Source: Plazaster borealis (Eukaryota; Echinodermata; Asteroidea; Forcipulatida; Labidiasteridae). Taken from it: a stretch of DNA of 64,000 nucleotides. The notes beneath the pieces are model-generated. The model made no database searches. It was not told where the DNA came from and worked only from the letters and a program-made list of their open reading frames with translations. Shown here piece after piece: positions 18,047 through 28,200 of the stretch. The stretch spans positions 8,476,501 through 8,540,500 of the forward strand of contig CM037462.1 in the NCBI GenBank assembly GCA_021014325.1, read 5' to 3'. The position numbers and the translations under genes are program-made. The stretch's first letter is position 1. The number at the start of each line of letters is the position of its first letter.

Positions 18047-18721
18047 ATGTTTGTGACACTAACCGATATTCAAAATGAAGAAGCGTCGCATCTCCAGACT
18101 GTAATCGATAATACAGATGGCAAGCTCTATGCTGCCCTCAGAGGTTTGCATTATGAGGTTAGCCATCGAAATATTGGGCATTCAGCTGGAATTTTGTGGC
18201 GTTCTACCTTGGATGATAAACCTCGAAAGATTATGATCCCTGCTGGATTATATACCTTTGAATACCTACAAAATCTGTTCACAAAAGAGCTGCCCCAAGT
18301 ATCAGTCGAGATAGATAAAGCAACAAATCTAGTCATGTTCAGCATTCCAACGGGCGGAGCCTTAAAAATACCCGGTGATATACGCCGCCTGTTGGGTATC
18401 AGCGAAAAAGGTTGGATTGATGGGGAATACGAGGGAGACAGACCCTCTAACTTCGATATTCACAAGTGGGTATACATACACCTCGATCAACTTTCTACAA
18501 CCTCCAACATCGTTGATGGCGCTCCTTCAACACTACTAGCCATAACTCCAGCCGCACCCAAAGGTGTTATAAACATTAATCCTATTTGTCCTATGTACAA
18601 AAAACTTGAAGTTGGGCACATACATCAATTGAACCTTCGCGCGTTAGATAAACATAACCTGTTGCTACAAAACCATAGCAAACCCATAACTGTTGTGCTT
18701 GAAATTCGAGAAAATGCCTAA
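18047..18721 (+). CDS. Penton-like minor capsid protein, copy 2
   Basis: 224 residues, same domain order as copy 1 (ALRGLHYE, AGLYTFEYLQNLF, RRLLGI, WVYIHLDQL, GAPSTLLAITP, CPMYKKLEVGHIHQLNLRALD). The similarity is clear but diverged, so the duplication is not recent. Short direct similarity just before both starts (for example AAGCTATAAGCTT near 17153 and AGCTATAAGCTTTG near 17988) suggests upstream sequence was duplicated too. Its stop overlaps the next start by 8 bp (18714-18721). Confidence 0.7.
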   Translation: MFVTLTDIQNEEASHLQTVIDNTDGKLYAALRGLHYEVSHRNIGHSAGILWRSTLDDKPRKIMIPAGLYTFEYLQNLFTKELPQVSVEIDKATNLVMFSIPTGGALKIPGDIRRLLGISEKGWIDGEYEGDRPSNFDIHKWVYIHLDQLSTTSNIVDGAPSTLLAITPAAPKGVININPICPMYKKLEVGHIHQLNLRALDKHNLLLQNHSKPITVVLEIRENA

Positions 18722-19355
18722 GATACCAACAGCTCCTACCATCGAAACAACTGAGCGATTGTATCCCGTTCTTGAGCCCGAGGACAACAACACAGGCTCT
18801 AATTATCGCCTGACTGAAATCCGCAACCTCGAACGCAAACTTGAAAAAGAGATAGAAGACAGAAGTAAGCTGTACAAAAAGTACCGTAGATCTATCAATA
18901 TCGTTGATGGTATTGACACAGTGTTGATTCTATCATGCCTTGGAATGGGAGCTACTGGTGTAGGATTGCTCTCCACAATTATAGCTGCGCCTATTGTCAT
19001 TGCACTTGAAGCAGCTGCAGGTGTTTGTGGTCTTGCCGGTATTGCCGGCAAGTTCGTCTCTCGGCGGCTCCTTGTAAAAGCTAAAAAACACGATGAGATT
19101 CGTGTTCTCGCTCTATCTAAGCTCAACAGCGTTTCAGATGTGATCTCACAAGCGCTTCAAGATGGGCACATCTCCCCTGAAGAGTTCAAGCTCGTAATTA
19201 ACGAAATAAATAAATATCGACAAATAAAAGCTGATATTCAGAAAAAAAGCCGCAAAGTATACGCAACTCAAACCAACGAAGTAGCAAAAAACGAGCTGAT
19301 GGCCGAAGCCCGAGCTTCAATAATGAAAGAGCTTGCGGCAACGACACTGAAATAA
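18714..19355 (+). CDS. Conserved Polinton membrane protein, 213 aa
   Basis: The start at 18714 overlaps the end of the penton-like gene; an in-frame Met at 18693 lies inside that gene and is less likely. Order: polar N-terminus, helix NLERKLEKEIEDRSKLYKKY, hydrophobic hairpin (about 65-115) with MGATGVGLLSTIIAAPIV, then basic helices (AKKHDEIRVLALSKLNS). This family is frequent in animal Polintons; function unknown. The 8-bp overlap implies coupled expression with the penton-like gene. No palindromes inside. Confidence 0.7.
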   Translation: MPKIPTAPTIETTERLYPVLEPEDNNTGSNYRLTEIRNLERKLEKEIEDRSKLYKKYRRSINIVDGIDTVLILSCLGMGATGVGLLSTIIAAPIVIALEAAAGVCGLAGIAGKFVSRRLLVKAKKHDEIRVLALSKLNSVSDVISQALQDGHISPEEFKLVINEINKYRQIKADIQKKSRKVYATQTNEVAKNELMAEARASIMKELAATTLK

Positions 19356-19488
19356 AGTGCGGTTGCTTTGCCAGTTTTAAATTCAGCCGTGGTAGCAAAC
19401 TTAACGAACCTCCACCCAGTTATTCACAAACGTAAACGTCTACAGTTAGGTTCACTCATTGTGTATACCGTGCTACACTCCATCGTGT

Positions 19489-19510
19489 TCAACCTTCATA
19501 GACGAAAGTT
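19489..19510. repeat. Short palindrome beside the right terminal repeat, imperfect
   Basis: A diverged member (CTTTCGTCTA half-site) next to the inner edge of the right terminal repeat. The neighbouring ACACGATGGAGTGT stretch also matches the sequence just inside the left repeat, in inverse orientation. Confidence 0.6.
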
Positions 19511-19513
19511 GAA

Positions 19514-19783
19514 GCGTTAAGGTTGGGGGTCGCTGGCTGTGGGTCGAGCCCGCCAAGAGAGCGGGGCGAGCCCCATTAAAACCTAATTTTCGTATACGAA
19601 AATTTAGTAGAACCCCATGTGCTCTATTTGTATATATACCCCAACCCAAAAGTGGTCTAGAACCAGCAGCCCACCAAGAGAGCGGGGCGAGCCCTATCAA
19701 AAAAGCTGGGAGCAAACCCCATGTGCTCTATTTGTATATACCCCAAAGCAAGGTGGTCCAGAACCCCCATTGTTCCTACTACT
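19514..19783 (-). repeat. Polinton right terminal inverted repeat
   Basis: Inverse of 4319-4588 with few differences, ending CCTACTACT. Contains the same two internal tandem copies. Confidence 0.9.
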
Positions 19784-19788
19784 AAAGC
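19784..19788. repeat. Target site duplication, right copy (AAAGC)
   Basis: Matches 4314-4318; see the left copy for the one-base ambiguity. Confidence 0.8.
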
Positions 19789-19881
19789 ATACATGCCAGA
19801 GGGTATCAGTTTTCAAATATTCTGAACAAAATAATTATCTGTTCAGTCTGTTCATAGTAGACGTTCTTATGATGGATTTAA

Positions 19882-20282
19882 AGGGTCTGTATACGTTTAG
19901 TAATGACTCTGAAAATAAATGGCAATAAAAACTTACTTGGTAAGAAATACAGCAGCTTTGGATAGTATAATGCATTTTAAGAAACTGTTCACTTAAAAGT
20001 AATGCGGTTATGGAAAATATACATCACTTTTTATCCACAAAACTTTGAATCTGAGAAGGTTACTGACAATAACGTTTCTCAGATTGTGTATTCCAATTAT
20101 TGCAGATTATTCTTCCTGCGTCGACATAACCGCTCCAGATTTTCGGTAATAGGCCTATCTCAAAAACTCTACCACCTTTTGAAATGAAATTTTCACAGGT
20201 TAGTTTTATGGTATATATAATCTTCAACTATATAGGATTGAAACAACCAGTGGGTTCCAATAACCAAACGTATACATTCCCT
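19882..20282 (+). mobile_element. TTAA-target MITE, 401 bp
   Basis: Bounded by TTAA on both sides (19878-19881 and 20283-20286). Ends are AGGGTCTGTATACGTTTAGT and its near-inverse (ACCAAACGTATACATTCCCT). Internal GGCAATAAAAACTTACTTGG and TGCAGATTATTCTTCCTGCG mark the family. It lies between the Polinton and exon 2 of amylase A. No coding capacity; a piggyBac-like mover is likely from the TTAA target. Confidence 0.8.
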
Positions 20283-20335
20283 TTAATGAATGTAATTTAC
20301 AAGTGACTTATTCAAACCCTTTTTAATACTTGCAG

Positions 20336-20565
20336 CTACCTCGGTCCCAAAGGGTTTGGAGGTGTACAGATCATGCCAGCGAATGAACACGCAATCAACA
20401 TAATTGAAGGCAAGAGAACGTGGTTCGAGCGATATCTGCCCGTGAGTTACCAGCTAGAAAGCGCCTCTGGGAGCGAGGATGAGCTTCGGGACATGGTGAA
20501 AAGATGCAACGAGGTCGGCGTGAGAGTCTACGCGGATGTCGTCATCAATAACATGGCACCTAATG
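20336..20565 (+). CDS. Amylase A, exon 2
   Basis: Acceptor ACTTGCAG before 20336 and donor GTAAAAAG after 20565 are intact. It encodes the segment from SYLGPKGFGGVQIMP to ADVVINNM. The usual WW pair of the substrate cleft is reduced (TWFERY where B and C have PWWERY), and the conserved NHM is NNM. Exon 1 (signal peptide and HLFEW) is not seen upstream in the window. Confidence 0.85.
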
Positions 20566-20670
20566 GTAAAAAGGGTTATTGAGTGCATTTTTGTATAATA
20601 AACAACGTATAGGGGGAAATGAACGCCTTGTAGCCTTGGTAATCTTTACTATGCCTTTTATTTATTTCAG

Positions 20671-22652
20671 ATTATTCCAAGATTGGCAAAGGTTCTGCTG
20701 GAAGTTCTTACGACAAGATAACATTCAGCTACCCTGCAGTACCTTACGCAGCAGAAGACTTCAATGTTTACAACCAAAGATGTCCAAGCAACAGTGGTGA
20801 CGTCGAAGACTTCGGTGATGAATTTGAGGTCCGTTATTGCAATCTACATGGCTTTCCCGATCTAGACATGTCTATTGCTCACGTTAGAATCTCCATCGTA
20901 GATTATCTGAACAAGTTGATCGATATTGGCGTTGCAGGGTTCTTCGTGGCCCGGGCCGAGAACATCTGGCCAGAGGACCTGAAAATGATGTTTAACTCTC
21001 TAAATGATCTGAATCCAGAATACTTTGAGTCTGGAGTCAGGCCGTTTATATCTCAAAGAGTGAGGGCAGCAGAGGGGTTCCCCGTCAAGCCGTCCGAATA
21101 CTTCGACACCGGTAGAGTGACGGAGTTCGCGTACGGTCGAGCTGTCTCGGATTCCGTCAGAGGAACCGGGAAGACCATGGCTAGCTTAGAAAACTTAGAA
21201 GGTGACTTTAATCTTATGCCAAGTACAAGTGCATTCGTGTTTGTGGACGGCCCTTTTCTTCAACGGTCTCGTCTAAGTTCCTCCTCTACTCATTCCATCG
21301 ATTTCAGGGAGCCTGGTCTTAGCACGATAGCAAATGCATTCATGCTGGCCTACCCGTACGGTCTTACTAGGGTGATGAGTAGCTACGAATTCACAGATGA
21401 AAGCGACGGCCCCCCAACAGACGCAGATGGGAATACGCTACCACCAGTCATCGAGACAGACGGGTCGTGTGGTAGCGGATGGGTTTGCGAACATCGCTGG
21501 GTGCGTATTAGTAATCTAGTTGGCTTCCAAAACGCATCGGCAGGGCAACCTCTGGCAAACTTTTGGAGCAATGGAAATCAACAGATTGCTTTCGGTCGAG
21601 GTGACAAGGCGTTTATCGCCTTCAACAATAAAGGGAATCCCCTCTCTCAGAAACTGCCCACCGGACTACCGGAAGGGAAATACTGTGATGTTTATAACGG
21701 CGAATTTGACCCACAATTCTGCACCTGTTCTGGTCCTACCATAACAGTGGATGGGTCGGGCTACGCTCTTTTCGAGCTCGACAACTCGGACACTCAAGTG
21801 ATTGCAATTCATACGAATGCCTTGGTCAAGGACGTCAACCGAGAATCAGACCCTGTAAGCACCACCGCAACAACAACGACCCCCAAAAGTACAACAAAAA
21901 ACCCATCTAGTACTTCAGTAAAACCCACCGTGAAAACAACCCAAGTTCCTACTTCTACCAAAGAGCAAGGGTCAGGTGAACTCCCTGAAGCGGTAACCAA
22001 AACACCCACCATCAAGCCAACAGAAGTTGCAATCACCAACACCCCCCAACCAACTCCTATGAACCGTACACTGATCTTCCTGCACAAAGATACGGAATTT
22101 GGTCAATTTATGTTCCTTCGCGGGGGAATTAGCCACGACCAAAGGTCCGGTTGCACGGTAAACGCATACGCGAGCGCTTGTGCCATCCCCATTCGCCATC
22201 ACGCGGAAGGGGAGAACCCAAACTTCACCGCATGGCAGACCGGTGACAATTATCTGGATTGGTACGGGGCTGAAGAAGGACAGGGCACCCACGATGACGT
22301 TCAGGCAGGAGGGACGCCCATGATGTGGACGACAAATAACCCAAGCAACGGCGTGAACGTTGCTGTGGATGGTTATGGGTACACACCGCTCAACCAGTGG
22401 GGAGACAGCTACTGGATGGTGGACCTAGAGGTTGACTGCTCCAAGACAGAGGGAGGCTGGTTTGAGATGAAGGGGTTCTTGACGAACGCCGGAAGATCAG
22501 GATGGGAGAACGACGTGTCCCAAGAGGAGAACTGCGCAGGATCTGCTGGGGGAAGCTGGCCTCACTCTTCAAACAACCACTTCGCTAGGTGTGGATTTGT
22601 TAACGTCTTCAAGTTTGGTCAAAACGAATGCATCATCGACACGCTCAATTAG
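20671..22652 (+). CDS. Amylase A, exon 3: catalytically dead alpha-amylase
   Basis: Acceptor TTTATTTCAG; open for 1.98 kb to TAG. GH13 fold sequence is retained around the active site, but the catalytic acids are gone. Where B and C read GFRVDASKH, A reads GFFVARAEN (nucleophile Asp lost, about 20938-20965). EVID is RVRA (acid/base Glu lost, about 21054-21068). DNHDNQRG is DGPFLQRS (third Asp lost, about 21246-21270). The His residues of the cleft are also replaced. A Thr/Ser/Pro-rich linker (about 21850-22060) leads to the extra C-terminal domain of about 190 residues seen in B and C, with YGYTPLNQWGD and its cysteines kept. No stop or frameshift breaks it, so it is probably an expressed pseudoenzyme. 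Confidence 0.88.
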
Positions 22653-23866
22653 GTCTTGAAGGTTCGAACTATTGTCTGGTAATTATCGGTAAAATTTAAA
22701 TTATGGGTAATGTTTTGTTCCTGGTAGCAATTATCGTCTTATGAGTTCTTGTCCTGACGAATAGAACCTATGTGTCAGGCGCACCTGAGATTTGTGAATC
22801 CAAAAACGTTAGACGATCAATGAGCCTGGCACTTGTTTGAATTATAATATCCTAAGATTTAGTAGGTTTTTAATCATAATCGTTTATAATTTAACTGGTT
22901 GGGATAAATGGAATCTTATTGACTGTTAGTTTATGTATGTGGCATCACCACGGTCAAGGCTCCCTTGTATTTCTTTTAAATTGTTGGCAATAATGAGAAT
23001 TTCCTCTGTTTGACCTCTACGTGAGGGCGCCCTACTCAAATCACGTCCAGCATGTGCAAACTGTCCATTGGAGACACGGCCTCTATTATGCTAGTGAAAG
23101 TCTCCGCCTGGACGTGAAGTAACTTGCTACTCTGCAAAGATTTTTGAAGAAGAAATCACCGGAATATTTAATTACTATATGGGACGGCGTTTTTGTGAGA
23201 ATGGAGATTTTTTGAATTTCTCTATCACGTAGTTTCATGATTTGTTTTCATTTTTACATGTTGCGTTTATACGGCATTGGAATGGTGTTGATTATGTGGG
23301 GTTTAAAGGAAACAGGTGTTGAAATTGTAATCAAGTGGGTTTAATTTGTGTTTTAGTATTATTGCTTGGGAATATTATCGGAAATAGGGATTATTATTTT
23401 GTATGTGTTTTTAAAAACTCTGTTAAAATCAATTTTAATTGTTTTTGATTTTTAAGGGAATAATATGTGTGAAGACCGAAGGCGAGGTCAGTTTATAACA
23501 GCGGCCAGCCACCATCTAAGGTCATTAAAGGCTTTATTGCCCTAGGAAGGCTGTCTTGCGCTTATTCTTTGCCCGAGTCTTTAACTTTCAAGACACTCCA
23601 GTATTGCCCAACACTCTACTTACGGAGTCCGTAGGGCAATAATTACACACACATGCAGCGATTCCACGCACGCCGCAACTGTAATCATCGGACCTTATTT
23701 TTTATATTAGACGTTTTGACGGAAATCCTTCGAAAAATTGGGGGGGGGGGGTGGATTTGTAAGTTTTCCCACAACTATAATTATTCTAATAATCAAAGGC
23801 CAATCACAGACTGCCTACTGACGGTTGATTGACGTGTGATGAATTTCCATTTACACATTACCAATC
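22653..23866. other. Downstream of amylase A, no gene
   Basis: Non-coding. No AATAAA seen close behind the amylase A stop. A G-run lies near 23741-23750. Confidence 0.5.
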
Positions 23867-23868
23867 AA

Positions 23869-24576
23869 TAGACTGTGCAAGTCTCGCGCAATTTTGAACT
23901 TCCGGGACCATTGTGGTCCCAACCATATGGAGATTTACGTGGGCAAGATTTTGTTTTGTCAATTATTTTAGTTTAACGTGGTTTATGACCATGAAAAATA
24001 TATATGTTGTTTGGAATGTAATACTTAGTGATAAAAAAATATAAAAGTAAAATCAATTCAACAATAAAACGAAGAAAACCTGAGAATTAAACTTGACCTT
24101 AGCTTCCGGTTGCTGCAAAAAATTAAGAATTCTGTGCCCACCTCCGATCACAAAACTTATGTAAACGCTTGTTTTGGATGCGCAATAATATTTGCCAGAT
24201 GCTGTAATTGCAACGCGAAGCCTTTTCATAGCAGTCTATGGTTGTTGAGGCGTCAGCGTTCTCTATAAACTGTGTCAAACGTTAATTTTACGCCCGTGTG
24301 ACCTTCGCGAATCCACGTAAGTGGTTTCTGAAAAGTTTAGATCAAATAAGCATCCTTGTCCCAGAGTTTAAATTTTGGTTCAATAATAATTAATACATTA
24401 TTTGTGTATTTATTCTAAAAACTTGAACTGATTTTATAAACATGTAAAGAGTTTTTTTTTGGTTCAGATTTTATCATTAAATATAATTTAAAACAAAGAT
24501 TTGATTTCAGAGAAAACAATGTTCTTCGTTTGACGTGTTTTCTCGTTCCGATACGCACGAGACTTGCACAGTCTAT
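23869..24576. mobile_element. MITE-like element, about 0.7 kb
   Basis: Terminal inverted repeats ATAGACTGTGCAAGTCTCG at the left and the inverse near 24557-24576. Contains TTCCGGGACCATTGTGG. A partial copy of the same family (TTCCGGGACCAAATTTG) lies at about 47936-48190. No coding frame. Confidence 0.65.
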
Positions 24577-24679
24577 TTAGTGTCACAGATTTGAATTCGT
24601 AGGATGCTTTGAATTTTGTCACGATGTTTGGCTGTTTACAAATGTATTTTGTGTTGTGGTGTGTGCTATCATTAATGGG

Positions 24680-25320
24680 CTTACGGAAGGGCCCCTGTGG
24701 GGTCTTTTATACAATGGAACAAAGGACCCCACACGGTTTCTGTTTGTTAAACTTGGACCCCACAGAGGAATTGTTTAGAAAAGGGAATTGTTAAGAAACA
24801 CAATGGCAGGACCCCACAAACCCTATCCGTGAGGCTGCTTCATACGGAGTGTTGACCTGAGAACAAACGAGGTCCACATAATGTAGGGACTTGAAACAAT
24901 ATGTGGACTTACACACGTCCACACAGTGTTTTTTTTACATTGTTGAAGAATAAGATTTTCATGAAGTGTGCAAAACAATTGATTGTCCACAGAGCGAATG
25001 CAACACAGAGCTGCTCTCATTTTCGGTACCTTTAGACAAGGACAAAACAAACATGGAAAACAAAAGGTTTCCATAGGGGAATTTGTGTACAAAGTCTATG
25101 AAAAAATGTTACGTGCAGGGACAAAGGAAAAAACAAAATAATGCTTCTAAGGGATGCATTTTTGAGAAAATTTGTGTGGGCTTACGGAAGGGCACTTGTT
25201 GGGTCTAAAACACAACAGAACAATGGACCCTCAAAGTTTTTCTTGTTCAACTTGGACCCCACAAAGGAATTCAGAAAAGGGAATAATGGAGCAACAATAG
25301 CAGGACTCCACGAGCCACCA
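24680..25320 (+). repeat. Two diverged copies of a 140-bp repeat
   Basis: About 24680-24815 and 25178-25320 share GGCTTACGGAAGGGC, AACTTGGACCCCACA and AGAAAAGGGAA in the same order. Spaced about 498 bp; function unknown. Confidence 0.6.
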
Positions 25321-25334
25321 TCCGTAGTATCGTG

Positions 25335-25725
25335 TGTGTGTGTGTAGGTACGTATACACATTGAAACCGGGACCTATAACAAAAGAGGACAATAGGGTCC
25401 CGGTTGAGAAAGGTTCCCAGTTGGAGAGCGTGTACAAAACCAATGGGAGCTGTTGCTAAAAAGTACAAACAAAAGAGGGACAATAGGAGGTCCCCGATTG
25501 CAGGTGTTTACACACTTGTTTGTGTGGGCATGTCTACGCATTCAAACCGATGACTTTAACATAAGGGATCCGGGGAAAAGGTGTACCGAAGACGTCCTCG
25601 CTTTGATTTCGTGTACAAAACCAATGGGAACGTCGCTAAAAAAAAGTCAAAACAATGGGAGAACAAAGAGAAGTCCTCTGTTTAGAACTTTCACATACAT
25701 GTGTGTCTGTGTGTGTTTCAGTCTT
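25335..25725 (+). repeat. Diverged tandem repeat, about 190-bp unit
   Basis: Repeated order of CGTGTACAAAACCAATGGGA, CTAAAAA and GAACAA/GGACAA motifs with short GT runs. At least two to three copies; no coding meaning seen. Confidence 0.45.
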
Positions 25726-26163
25726 GCCACTTTGAATTTTTCCCCCAAGCTGACCACTGGAAATTTCCAGCACCTGGATGAGGCACTGATGGGACCGTGC
25801 TAATTGCACCTCATTCAACGGCTAACGCGCGCATTCCGAGTATTTGCGAAGCATGTTAACAGTACACACCCCACGTGACCAATTTTTGACCAATCAGAGT
25901 GCATAAACACTCCGAGGTATGTATTAATATTATTAGGTAGGGGATGAAGGTTTAATCGCTTGAAAAATGTTCTTTAAAGAGTATAAAAACAAATTCAGAA
26001 AATAAAATTGTGAATTAAACTTATTTAGAATCGATAAAGTAGTTTTGTGAGACGACCCCCACTTAAATTACTCACGCATCTTCTAGCAGGTAAAGTTATA
26101 AACGGGTTTGGTGGCAATTAGTTTACTTATTTATGTCACGAATTGTTATTATATCAAGTTATA

Positions 26164-26399
26164 AACCACAAGGGAAACTGACTGGGTAAATTTTTAAATG
26201 ATGTGGGGTTGAAGAAACAGGTGATCCCTGGCTGCCGCTTCCCAGGTTGTATCGTTAACTTGGGTGTGATTCATGGCTATAAGGCAGCTAAACGTTTGCA
26301 TGGCTTCTGACTGGCAGCCCCGAACAAAGATACTGACAAAATAGGGAGACCGCCAAAATAGGAATAGATAGCTCAGTTGGTAGAGCGCCGGCACGTTAA
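26164..26399 (+). mobile_element. SINE copy, 5' part, split by a MITE
   Basis: Head and first half of the tRNA-like module of the same SINE as at 1591-2818. It stops at CACGTTAA and resumes at 26764. At its left edge the tail segment (CAAGGGAAACTGACTGGGTA) is inverted relative to the other copies, pointing to an earlier rearrangement. Confidence 0.75.
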
Positions 26400-26763
26400 A
26401 GGGTAATTACTCATAAAATTAATGGCAATAAAAGCTTACTTAGTAAGAAGTGCAGCAGCTTCTGATAGTATAAAGCATAGAGACATTTCACTTTGAAGTA
26501 ATGTGGTTTATGGAAAAAGATATCAGTTGTTATAAAAAAAAAATAATCTGAGAAGCTTTTTAGTCAGAAACGTTTCTCAGATTGTGTGTGCAGTTGCAGA
26601 TTATTCTTCCTGCGTGGACAACCGCTCAAGATTTTCGGCAATATCTCATAAAAGGCTACCACCTTTTGAAATGAAATTTTTACAGGTTAGTTTTATGGTA
26701 TATATCTACAGCTATAGGATTGAAACAAACAGTGGGTTCCAATACCAAACGTATATAATCCCA
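26400..26763 (+). mobile_element. TTAA-target MITE nested in a SINE, 364 bp
   Basis: Flanked by TTAA at 26396-26399 and 26764-26767. The intact SINE reads CACGTTAAACCGG across this point, so the insertion duplicated exactly TTAA. Same internal landmarks as the copy at 19882-20282. Confidence 0.88.
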
Positions 26764-26904
26764 TTAAACCGGAGGTCGTTGGTTCTTATTGGCATTGTTA
26801 TTATACTTGAAGCTGTTGATCGGAATAAATCGGGATAAATTTCTTAAATATGTTAAAAAGGGGAGTAGTTGACGTTTGTACAAGTATCTATAGGTTTGTG
26901 CCCT

Positions 26905-27440
26905 CCCCAGCCATGTCTCACAAGTTAGTACCTGAAGCAAACTACCCCTCATATCAAGGAACAAGTCTCAGACAGTAGTACGTAATGCAAACTAGAAACA
27001 GGTCACACAAGTAAGTACGTAAAGCAATTAACTACCCCTTATATCAAGGAACAGGTCTCACAAATTATTACGTAAAGTGAATTACCCCTCATATCAAGGA
27101 ACAGGTCTCACAGGTTAGTACTTGAAGCGAACTACCCCTCATACCAAGGAACAGGTCTCAAAAGTTAGTACAAAAAGGGATCAACTATCCCTCATAAGGA
27201 GCAGGTCTCACAAGTTAGTACGTAAAGGAAAACACCCCTCATTTTAAGGAACAGGTCTCAGAAGTTAGTACGTAAAATGAACTTCTCCTCATATCAAGGA
27301 ACAGGTCTTGCAAGTATAGTACGTAAAGCGAACTATCCTATATATCAATTAACAGGCCTAATAAGTTAGTCTGTAAAGCGGACTAACCCCCCATATCAAG
27401 GAAAAGGTCTCATAAGTCAGTACGTAAATACGCGAACTAA
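26905..27440 (+). repeat. Minisatellite, about 48-bp unit, about 11 copies
   Basis: Imperfect tandem units containing AAGGAACAGGTCTCACAAGT then TAGTACGTAAAGCGAACTA and CCCCTCATATC. Units differ by substitutions and small indels. Confidence 0.85.
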
Positions 27441-28200
27441 CGTAACTGTCGGTAACTGAAGGTATAATATAGTAATGCAGCTAAACAAGCATTACCCTTC
27501 CTCCATTGTTTTGCTTTTTAAAGGTGGAGTTAAATCAAAGAGAAGAGAAACTTGTGAAACCATGACAAAGTAAAGTGCGGTAACTGTTTTTGGAAACACC
27601 CATGCAAGCAAACAATACGTATATATAATAGGTACCAGTCCAACCGTGACACATTGTATTGTGTACAAATACGTCACAAAATGCACGGTGCCTTGACTCA
27701 TCAATCACACGGCAGGTACTTGAGTGGTGAAAAACAACAACAATTCTTAATTTTGTTCCAATTCGGGGCAATCTTCCAATGTCCGTTTTATTTACATTTA
27801 AACAATAAACTCTCTCAAACTTCATAGCTTATTATTTAACATTCATAAATACCCCAGACAGTTTCGCTTCTCCTATTGGTGGAGAACGCGTCACGTGGGG
27901 GTGTTTAAACGGTTGATAAAGACACAGCTGAAGCTGTTTAAGACCGGCTGGCTTCGCGTGTTGGGCGCGCAAGCTCATGTACACCAATTTAAATTACGCA
28001 GAACGCAATTCATAGCTATTAGTAACAGCGCGTAATATGTGTGTACACGCGCGTATACACACCGACCGACGCGCACAAAACATTTTTACAAAAGTTTTTG
28101 GAAATTTGCAAACTTCGAAAAATTCGCAAAAAAAAACAGTGTGACATTGTCTATAATTGTGATATTATATTGCTTTTTAACATAAGGGCATTTATGAATG

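Larger units (their letters stand above)
4319..19783. mobile_element. Polinton/Maverick DNA transposon, 15,465 bp
   Basis: A complete self-synthesising transposon or endogenous adintovirus-like element. It is bounded by 270-bp terminal inverted repeats and a target duplication. It encodes the hallmark set: protein-primed DNA polymerase B, retroviral-type integrase, packaging ATPase, major capsid protein and penton-like proteins, plus conserved membrane and Cys-rich small proteins. Genes lie on both strands: left third plus (zinc finger, polymerase), middle minus (integrase to major capsid), right end mixed. Coding DNA fills nearly the whole length. Most frames are open, so the copy is young. 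Two single-base frame breaks (polymerase C-terminus, ATPase) and no detectable protease suggest it cannot complete a cycle alone unless the breaks are assembly errors. Confidence 0.95.
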
